A stretch of 7,937 nucleotides of DNA from Caldifarciminota bacterium UBA2202 (GTDB taxonomy: Bacteria; Hydrothermota; 32-111). The position numbers and the translations under genes were made by a program. The stretch is taken from positions 1 to 7,937 of the forward strand of contig DCUY01000077.1 of NCBI GenBank assembly GCA_002327905.1. The letters are read 5' to 3'. A model generated the notes under the pieces. The model had not been told where the DNA came from. It worked only from the letters and a program-made list of their open reading frames with translations, and searched no databases. Of this stretch, positions 1 to 4,881 are shown piece after piece; the stretch's first letter is position 1; each line of letters begins with the position of its first letter.

Positions 1-75
1 TTTTTGTTCGGAACTGAAAAGATAAGAAATTTAATCAAATGTTGTATTATTGTTAATTGTATGTATTTGATTCTT

Positions 76-103
76 GCTCAAGGCTCATGGCGCAAGGCGC
101 AAG
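76..103. repeat. Heptamer array 1: four 7-bp units, consensus GC(T/G)CA(A/T)G
   Basis: Four contiguous units read GCTCAAG, GCTCATG, GCGCAAG and GCGCAAG, followed by a partial GCG that begins the motif GGCGTCTTT (103-111). The last two units are identical and the first two differ from them at one or two bases, as expected of an array that grew by slippage and then drifted. Confidence 0.8.
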
Positions 104-119
104 GCGTCTTTGTTTCGCT

Positions 120-140
120 CACGGTACACGGTACACGGCG
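120..140. repeat. Heptamer array 2: three 7-bp units of CACGGTA type
   Basis: Units are CACGGTA, CACGGTA and a variant CACGGCG. The variant unit leads into the GGCGTC motif (137-142), as at the end of array 1. The period is 7 bp, as in the arrays on either side, but the unit sequence is unrelated. Confidence 0.75.
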
Positions 141-152
141 TCCTCTTCCCCC

Positions 153-183
153 AACTATAAACTATAAACTATTAACTATTAAC
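153..183. repeat. Heptamer array 3: four 7-bp units of AACTAT(A/T) plus a partial unit
   Basis: Units are AACTATA, AACTATA, AACTATT and AACTATT, then AAC running into a T tract (184-190). The array is purely AT-rich apart from one C per unit, in contrast to the GC-rich arrays before it. The A-to-T change divides the array into two homogeneous halves. Confidence 0.85.
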
Positions 184-221
184 TTTTTTTCTGCATACGG
201 CGTCTTTACCTCGCGGCACGC

Positions 222-240
222 GGGAATAGCGTCGGCTCCC
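222..240. repeat. Possible REP-like imperfect hairpin
   Basis: GGG at 222-224 and AGC at 228-230 can pair with CCC at 238-240 and GCT at 235-237 around a GTCG loop, leaving a 3-nt bulge. On the minus strand it reads GTGGGAGCCGACGC followed by TATTCCCGCG, which recalls the style of extragenic palindromic (REP) elements. It is one imperfect copy, so the call rests on resemblance only. Confidence 0.25.
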
Positions 241-320
241 ACAAAGCGTTTCGCGCAGGTAGAAGGGCAACAAGCACGCAGGATATCAGCGCTCAAGTTT
301 GCAAGAAATGTTGCACCCTC

Positions 321-348
321 TTGACGAAACGCGGGATAAGGTTATAAT
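321..348 (+). promoter_or_regulatory. Sigma70-type promoter of the rubredoxin-cupin / superoxide reductase operon
   Basis: The -35 box TTGACG (321-326) matches TTGACA at five of six positions. The -10 box TATAAT (343-348) is exact, and the spacer is 16 bp. Transcription should begin near 355, which would leave a leader of only about 12 nt, just enough for the Shine-Dalgarno sequence AAGGAGG (356-362). No riboswitch or attenuator would fit, so control is probably at initiation. Confidence 0.85.
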
Positions 349-356
349 TATAAAAA
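342..356 (+). promoter_or_regulatory. Palindrome over the -10 box resembling a PerR operator
   Basis: TTATAATTATAA (342-353) is a perfect 12-bp palindrome. Extended to 356, the site matches the published Bacillus PerR box TTATAATNATTATAA at 12 of its 14 specified positions by my hand alignment. PerR is a metal-dependent peroxide sensor that in several anaerobes represses rubrerythrin and superoxide reductase genes, so the context fits. The site includes the -10 box, which forces part of the match, and no regulator gene is visible in the window, so this is a hypothesis. Confidence 0.4.
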
Positions 357-366
357 AGGAGGATTA

Positions 367-825
367 ATGAAAATATTCAAATGTTCCGTATGTGGGTACA
401 TATATAAAGGTGATACCCCTCCTGATTTTTGTCCCAATTGCAAATCCCCAAAAGAGAAATTTGTTGAAGTTCTTGACGAACTCACGAAGAAACAGTTATT
501 CTTTGGAGAAAAAGTATCATACTCCGATAAAGTTGAGATAAATCCGTTTTTTGAGGATTATGAATCTCTTGCTCCATTCATTTACAATCTTCCCGTCGGA
601 AAGAGAGCCCCTCTGCATAAGCATCCTAAGAGCGATGAATTGTTTTTTGTTATCAGAGGAAAAATCAAATTCAGAATAGGAGATGATTATTTTGTTCTAA
701 TTAAGGGCGATATGATACAGGCAAAGATGAATACTCATCATAATTTTGAAAATATCTCCGATGAGCCCGCGGTCTTTTTATCCGTTAAAGGACCGAAGCC
801 TGTAACAACGGAAATACTCGAATAG
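367..825 (+). CDS. Rubredoxin-like domain / cupin fusion protein
   Basis: A 152-aa, probably cytoplasmic protein with two domains. Residues 1-35 form a short rubredoxin-like domain with the iron ligands C6, C9, C22 and C25 in the order CxxCG...CPxC; its compact form resembles the C-terminal domain of rubrerythrin more than free rubredoxin. Residues about 65-145 form a single cupin. Motif 1 fits perfectly: G78, H84, H86, E91, G98. Motif 2 retains G114, H125 and N129 but lacks the usual proline. H84, H86, E91 and H125 would bind a metal. The start is set by AAGGAGG four bases upstream. It is the first gene of an operon; the next gene starts 8 bp after its stop. The likely role is electron transfer to the neighbouring superoxide/peroxide reductase (inferred from the domain and the context). 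The cupin's substrate is unknown. Confidence 0.88.
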   Translation: MKIFKCSVCGYIYKGDTPPDFCPNCKSPKEKFVEVLDELTKKQLFFGEKVSYSDKVEINPFFEDYESLAPFIYNLPVGKRAPLHKHPKSDELFFVIRGKIKFRIGDDYFVLIKGDMIQAKMNTHHNFENISDEPAVFLSVKGPKPVTTEILE

Positions 826-833
826 GAGAAAAA

Positions 834-1700
834 ATGACACTCAATCTTGAAATCTACAAATGCAATATATGCGGAAATATTATTGAAGTTGTTAAAAGCG
901 GAGACGGCGACTTGGTCTGCTGTGGGCAGAAGATGGTAAAGATGGAGCCGAAGGGAATGGAGAGCGGTCAGGAGAAGCATCTGCCGTTTATCAAAGAGGA
1001 GGATTCTTCAATAGTTATTAAGATAGGAGAGACAGAGCATCCAATGACTGAAGAGCATTATATAGAATGGATCGAGGTGATAACTGATGAAGGTATATTT
1101 AAAAAATATTTCAAACCCAAAGACAAGCCGGAGTTCAAAACAGATAAGAAGAATAAAATAAAAGTTGTAAGAGCTTATTGCAACATACACGGTCTGTGGA
1201 GAAAATCAAATGTAGAGGAGTTTGGCAGGGAAGATCTGATTCTCTTTGCAATAAAGAGTGAAACTGACGCGCAGATTGTTTACAGCAATCTGGCAAAGAG
1301 AGTTAAAAACGCATTCCTGAAAGAGCGTTTTGTTTTTCTTGCCGGTGAGGAAGAAAAACACAAAAATTATTTTGAAGAGTTTTACAGAGAGACATACACG
1401 AAAGATAAAATAGTGCTTCCATCAGATGACATAATTCCTCTTCCAAAAATAAATGCGGGAGATGAAAAAACAATCATAAGCGAAATTCTCTCCTCCGCAA
1501 TGAATGCGGAGCTTGCAGTAAGCGAGTTTTATCTTGACCTTTCAAAATTATTTGCAGATATGCCCAAAACGGCGAATATGTTGAAATTTTTTGCATCTAT
1601 GGAGATGATTCACTATTCAATATTGACAGCTGAGAGAAAAAATGCTGAAATATTTGAATCTTATGAAAATGAAGTGCCGATGATTCACGTTGGACCTTAA
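834..1700 (+). CDS. Desulfoferrodoxin (superoxide reductase) fused to a rubrerythrin-like di-iron domain
   Basis: A 288-aa cytoplasmic protein. Residues 1-38 are a desulfoferrodoxin N-terminal domain with an FeS4 site (C10, C13, C29, C30). Residues about 40-125 are the superoxide reductase domain with the complete catalytic iron site H49, H69, H75, C116 and H119, plus the active-site pair E47-K48. Spacing matches classical two-centre desulfoferrodoxin. In place of that enzyme's usual end, a ferritin-like four-helix domain (about 130-275) follows, with both rubrerythrin-type half-sites: E143, then E173xxH176, and E226, then E257xxH260. The protein should reduce superoxide to hydrogen peroxide and could reduce the peroxide to water. 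The ferritin-like part has no rubredoxin domain of its own; one is encoded by the preceding gene. Shine-Dalgarno AGGAG (824-828) overlaps the upstream stop codon, five bases before the ATG. Domain calls are secure; the coupled activity is inferred. Confidence 0.9.
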   Translation: MTLNLEIYKCNICGNIIEVVKSGDGDLVCCGQKMVKMEPKGMESGQEKHLPFIKEEDSSIVIKIGETEHPMTEEHYIEWIEVITDEGIFKKYFKPKDKPEFKTDKKNKIKVVRAYCNIHGLWRKSNVEEFGREDLILFAIKSETDAQIVYSNLAKRVKNAFLKERFVFLAGEEEKHKNYFEEFYRETYTKDKIVLPSDDIIPLPKINAGDEKTIISEILSSAMNAELAVSEFYLDLSKLFADMPKTANMLKFFASMEMIHYSILTAERKNAEIFESYENEVPMIHVGP

Positions 1701-1708
1701 AATCGGCA
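1675..1708 (+). other. Inverted repeat across the superoxide reductase stop codon
   Basis: TGCCGAT (1675-1681) pairs exactly with ATCGGCA (1702-1708) around a 20-nt loop containing the stop codon, and TTTTT follows at 1715-1719. It could act as a weak first terminator, but the loop is long, so the downstream hairpin is the better candidate. Confidence 0.35.
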
Positions 1709-1756
1709 TTGGGATTTTTGACATGAGATTAGAAAAGGGAGTGTCAAAAAATCTCA

Positions 1757-1792
1757 CGGGGGAGAGCATGTGCTCTTCCCCGAAATATTTTT
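1757..1792. terminator. Bidirectional intrinsic terminator between convergent operons
   Basis: CGGGGGAGAGCA (1757-1768) pairs with TGCTCTTCCCCG (1771-1782) over 12 bp with one G-U pair; the innermost pairs must open to form the loop. On the plus strand a T run follows at 1788-1792. Read on the minus strand, six T follow (complement of A1746-1751). The hairpin lies between the stops of two convergent operons (1700 and 1799), so it probably serves both. Confidence 0.85.
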
Positions 1793-1798
1793 GAGAGT

Positions 1799-2476
1799 CT
1801 ACAATTTTTCCGTCAAGAGTCCGTCTTTTATGTAAATCACCCGTTTGGTTTTCAAAGCAACATCATGTTCGTGTGTGACTATTATGATGGTCTTTCCCTG
1901 CTTATTCAGAGTATTTAATATGCCCATTATTTCATCTGACATTTTAGAATCAAGATTGCCCGTTGGCTCGTCAGCTAAAATGAAATCAGGGTCATTTGCA
2001 AGCGAGCGGGCTATTGACACTCTCTGCTTCTCTCCTCCTGACATTTCAGTGGGTATATGGTGAACTCTGTGAGAGAGTCCGACAAGGTCAAGAAGCTCCA
2101 TAGCCCTATTGTGCCTCTCCTTTCTGTTTACCTTTGCATATATCATAGGCATTTCAACATTACGCAAAGCTGATGTCTTCGGAAGAAGGTTGTAACTCTG
2201 AAAAACAAATCCTATCATTTTATTCCTAAGCACAGCGAGTTCGTCATTAGTATGAGTTGACACATCCTGTCCGTCTAACTTGTACATTCCTCTTGTCGGC
2301 CGGTCAAGGCATCCTATAATGTGCATCAGTGTTGATTTCCCGCTGCCGGAAGGACCCATAATCGAAAGAAATTCTCCATGTTCAATATCAAAAGAGACCC
2401 CCCTTAAAGCATTTACAACTCCGCCCTTGAAAGGGTACTCTTTGACAATATCAGTCATCTGTATTATTTTACTCAT
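1799..2476 (-). CDS. ABC transporter ATP-binding protein, MacB/LolD type
   Basis: A 225-aa nucleotide-binding subunit with every motif of an active ATPase: Walker A GPSGSGKST (41-49), Q-loop Q93, signature MSGGEKQR (145-152), Walker B ending ILADE (166-170) with the D-loop after it, and switch H202. Length and motif wording fit the MacB/LolD family that pairs with FtsX-like permeases; the signature starts with M instead of the usual L. It works at the cytoplasmic face, powering the permease encoded just upstream. Its ATG lies inside the permease stop region (8-bp overlap ATGAGTAA), which suggests coupled translation. A GGAG lies about 10 bases before the ATG. It is the last gene of the efflux operon; its stop faces the terminator at 1757-1792. 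In MacB proper this domain is fused to the permease, whereas here the two are separate genes. Confidence 0.93.
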   Translation of the reverse strand: MSKIIQMTDIVKEYPFKGGVVNALRGVSFDIEHGEFLSIMGPSGSGKSTLMHIIGCLDRPTRGMYKLDGQDVSTHTNDELAVLRNKMIGFVFQSYNLLPKTSALRNVEMPMIYAKVNRKERHNRAMELLDLVGLSHRVHHIPTEMSGGEKQRVSIARSLANDPDFILADEPTGNLDSKMSDEIMGILNTLNKQGKTIIIVTHEHDVALKTKRVIYIKDGLLTEKL

Positions 2477-3686
2477 ATCTTAAACACTCCACTGGATCCA
2501 GTGACGCCGCCTTCCTTGCAGGAAGAATTCCGAAGAACAGCCCTGCGCTGACAGAGAAGAGAAATCCGAGAAGAACAGACCACATGGGAATGGCAAACGG
2601 CAGGTTTGAAAATTTTGATATGATAAATGCGATGGAAAAGCCGGCCAAAATGCCGATTATTCCTCCCGTAAGGGATATTGTTATCGATTCGAACAAAAAC
2701 TGAAGGAGTATCTCCCTGTTTTTCGCTCCGATTGATTTTCTTATTCCTATCTCTCTTGTCCTTTCGGAGACTGAAACTAACATTATGTTCATGATTCCGA
2801 TTCCGCCGACCACAAGAGAGAGAGAGCCGATGGCTATCATTATCAGAAATATAGCCGTAGTGAGTGACTGCCATTGAGTCATCAAAGCGTCAGATGTGTT
2901 GATAAAAAAATTATCCTCTTCATTGGGCTTCAAAGAATGCGATAACCTCATTATCCACCTAAGCTCCTCAATGGTCTCCTCGGGAGTGGTGCTTCTCACT
3001 TCAATTGAGAGCCGTCTTGTCTCTTCACCGTAATATTTGACCATTACGGTATATGGAATATAGACAACTTCATCCATTGACTGGCCGAAGACAGAGCCCT
3101 TCTCTTCAGTTATTCCCTGAACAAGATATTTTCTTCCATCAATAGTTAGTGTTTTCCCTATAGGATTTTCATTTTTGAATATATTCTTCTGAATATCTTT
3201 TCCTATTACGCACACATTTCTCTTATATTTGATATCATCAGCAGAGAATGCAATTCCCATATCCACTGCGATATTGTTTATTTTAAAGTCGTTCTCCGAT
3301 ATACCCTGAGTCTGAATTGCATCAAGCCGCTCGTTTCTGTATTTCAGAGAAAACATTCTTGTAATCGATATGCCCACCTCTTCTGCAGAGTTCATCATCT
3401 CTTTCACAATTCTGTAATCATCGAAATCAACATAATTCCTCATATTTTTTCTCCAGTCGTCCGGACCCATGCTCACCCATGCATGTCTCTGGACATAGAT
3501 GACATCGGAGCCGATGGATGAGAAAACCTCCTGCACTTTTGCCTGAAGACCTGCGATTATAGAGACTACGATTATTACTGTCATAACTCCGATGATGATT
3601 CCTAAGGTTGTGAGAAAGCTCCTCAGCTTATTGTTTCGAATTGATTCAAAACTTACTCTGATGCTTTCAAGGATTAATTCAAACAT
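2469..3686 (-). CDS. MacB/FtsX-type ABC transporter permease
   Basis: A 405-aa inner-membrane protein with MacB-type permease topology. One membrane segment (about 22-46) is followed by a large periplasmic domain (about 47-272, MacB periplasmic core type) and three further segments near 275-305, 330-356 and 366-388. The cytoplasmic stretch ERTREIGIRKSIGA (308-321) and the ending PARKAASLDPVECLRYE are hallmarks of this family and contact the ATPase. MacB-type transporters do not carry substrate across the inner membrane; they pump periplasmic substrate through a TolC duct by mechanical movement (family knowledge). The start is one base past the adaptor's stop (TGA-T-ATG) with no clear Shine-Dalgarno sequence, so translation probably relies on coupling. 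The substrate cannot be inferred. Confidence 0.93.
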   Translation of the reverse strand: MFELILESIRVSFESIRNNKLRSFLTTLGIIIGVMTVIIVVSIIAGLQAKVQEVFSSIGSDVIYVQRHAWVSMGPDDWRKNMRNYVDFDDYRIVKEMMNSAEEVGISITRMFSLKYRNERLDAIQTQGISENDFKINNIAVDMGIAFSADDIKYKRNVCVIGKDIQKNIFKNENPIGKTLTIDGRKYLVQGITEEKGSVFGQSMDEVVYIPYTVMVKYYGEETRRLSIEVRSTTPEETIEELRWIMRLSHSLKPNEEDNFFINTSDALMTQWQSLTTAIFLIMIAIGSLSLVVGGIGIMNIMLVSVSERTREIGIRKSIGAKNREILLQFLFESITISLTGGIIGILAGFSIAFIISKFSNLPFAIPMWSVLLGFLFSVSAGLFFGILPARKAASLDPVECLRYE

Positions 3687-3687
3687 A

Positions 3688-4881
3688 TCAATGCCCGTCG
3701 TGAGGAGGTTCGGAGGGTCTGTTCTTTGAACTGTCTGATTTACTTGACTGGTCTTGGCTTAACTTGGTTTTCTTGTCTGAGACTTTCACTTTCTGTTTGT
3801 CCTGAAGACCCTTTATTGCTATAAATGGCCCCGTAACAACCTTGTCTCCCTCTTTAAGTCCGTCTGAGACGATTTCAAGCCTCATATTGCCTATGATTCC
3901 TGTTTTTACAGGAGTAAATTTAATTGTATTGCCGTTTAAAACAAAGACGCCTTCTTCGCCGTTTCTGCTTACAACAGCCTGTATTGGAACTGTCAGGACA
4001 TTCTCTTTAACCTTAGTTACAATATTGACCTCTCCTGTCATTCCGGATATAAGCTCCTCGTGGGCACCGTCAAGGAGTATTTCAACTTCATACTCAATTC
4101 CGGAGTCTGTTGAAGAATCCTGAGTCGGTCTATTGCCTTTCTGATATACTCTTCCTGTATAAATTGTTTCCGGGAATGCGTCGAATATAACTGTAGTAGG
4201 ATTCTCTTTCATTATTTTTACTATTGATGTCTCATCGACATTCGCCTTTACAAGAAGCTTGTTATTGTCTGACACTGTCATAAGAACAGTTCCAGTGTTG
4301 TTCATTGTGCCTGTTATCACATTCTCGCCCTCTTCAACATATACTGCGGTTATTATGCCCTCTATCGGAGATGTGATAAGAGTCTTTTCCATATTGTTTT
4401 TTGCAATGTCATAAGAAGCCTGCATTGAGGCGAGAGTGTTTTGCGCATTTTTATACTCAAGCTCGGCGAGTGTGAATTCGGAGAGTGAAGTGAGCTTGTC
4501 CTCATAAAGTTTTTTCTGGTTGTCAAATTTATATGATATGTAATCAAAATTTGATTTAGCCGCATTCAAGGCAGTCTCTGCTTCTGACAAACGGGCTTTC
4601 TGAGCAATCTCGTCAATTTTTAAAAGCGGAGTTCCTCTTTTTACAACATCACCCTGCTCCACATATATTTTTGTGCATTTTCCAGTGATGTCTGAGGATA
4701 TTTTAACATCCACGAAAGGCTCAAGAGTGCCGTCAATTGAAACGGTCTCATTTATTGATTCAAGTTTTGCATCCATCGTTTCCACTACAGTCGTAGGCTT
4801 CCTCTTTCCGCAGAGAAGAAGAATCAGAATCAATACGATTACTATAATTGCTATTGTTCTTTTCTTTTTAAGGAATTTCAC
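3688..4881 (-). CDS. MacA-like periplasmic adaptor (HlyD/RND membrane fusion family)
   Basis: A 397-aa adaptor linking an inner-membrane pump to an outer-membrane channel. A membrane anchor (about 9-25) follows a basic N-terminus. C24 is preceded by L rather than G or A, so lipidation is unlikely. Two half-lipoyl segments (about 58-92 and 168-205) flank a helical hairpin (about 93-167) that should contact the TolC-like channel. Beta-barrel and membrane-proximal domains follow to about 366. The last 30 residues are a Ser/Lys/Asp-rich tail ending PPHDGH, unlike the structured core. The start codon is GTG, supported by AAGGAGG five bases upstream. The GTG overlaps the stop of the channel gene (GTGA). 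The permease gene follows immediately. The family assignment is firm; the pump's cargo is unknown. Confidence 0.92.
   Translation of the reverse strand: MKFLKKKRTIAIIVIVLILILLLCGKRKPTTVVETMDAKLESINETVSIDGTLEPFVDVKISSDITGKCTKIYVEQGDVVKRGTPLLKIDEIAQKARLSEAETALNAAKSNFDYISYKFDNQKKLYEDKLTSLSEFTLAELEYKNAQNTLASMQASYDIAKNNMEKTLITSPIEGIITAVYVEEGENVITGTMNNTGTVLMTVSDNNKLLVKANVDETSIVKIMKENPTTVIFDAFPETIYTGRVYQKGNRPTQDSSTDSGIEYEVEILLDGAHEELISGMTGEVNIVTKVKENVLTVPIQAVVSRNGEEGVFVLNGNTIKFTPVKTGIIGNMRLEIVSDGLKEGDKVVTGPFIAIKGLQDKQKVKVSDKKTKLSQDQSSKSDSSKNRPSEPPHDGH

Larger units (their letters stand above)
103..207. repeat. Three dispersed copies of a GGCGTC(TTT) motif
   Basis: GGCGTCTTT occurs at 103-111 and 199-207, and the shorter GGCGTC at 137-142. 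The outer two copies are each followed within a few bases by TCGC, suggesting a longer, decayed common unit. The motif marks the end of heptamer arrays 1 and 2 and the start of the GC-rich stretch after array 3. Its function is unknown. Confidence 0.5.
1..320. other. Gene-free region with heptamer repeats upstream of the oxidative-stress operon
   Basis: No convincing gene lies here. Positions 1-75 are AT-rich with nothing clear beyond an 8-bp inverted repeat (33-40 with 65-72), which could be chance. From 76 to about 300 the DNA is visibly more GC-rich than the genes around it. This stretch holds three period-7 tandem arrays (76-103, 120-140, 153-183), three copies of a GGCGTC motif (103, 137, 199) and a possible REP-like hairpin (222-240). 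A short inverted repeat, TGCAA (300-304) and TTGCA (311-315), sits just upstream of the -35 box. An open frame spans 4-324, but its translation is low-complexity and follows the repeats, so I do not call it a gene. Confidence 0.7.

Noticed and set aside
33..72. 8-bp inverted repeat AATCAAAT / ATTTGATT near the left edge
   Set aside because: It is short and AT-rich with a 24-nt loop, and no gene is adjacent in the window to give it a role.
76..183. CRISPR array
   Set aside because: Units are 7 bp and contiguous with no spacers, and no cas genes are present.
4..324. Open frame of 106 codons across the repeat region
   Set aside because: Its translation follows the tandem repeats and has no recognisable domain, it has no good ribosome binding site, and it ends on top of the promoter of the next operon.
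738..980. Minus-strand open frame across the junction of the two oxidative-stress genes
   Set aside because: It is antisense to two well-supported genes and has no recognisable motif.
2473..2874. Minus-strand open frame of 133 codons inside the permease gene
   Set aside because: It lies in another frame of a clearly intact MacB/FtsX-type permease, and its translation is rich in Arg, Ser and His with no family resemblance. There is no sign of a frameshift in the permease.
4804..4820. Lipoprotein signal in the adaptor (cysteine at residue 24)
   Set aside because: The residues before the cysteine are leucines, so the lipobox rule (G, A or S at -1) is not met. A simple membrane anchor is more likely.
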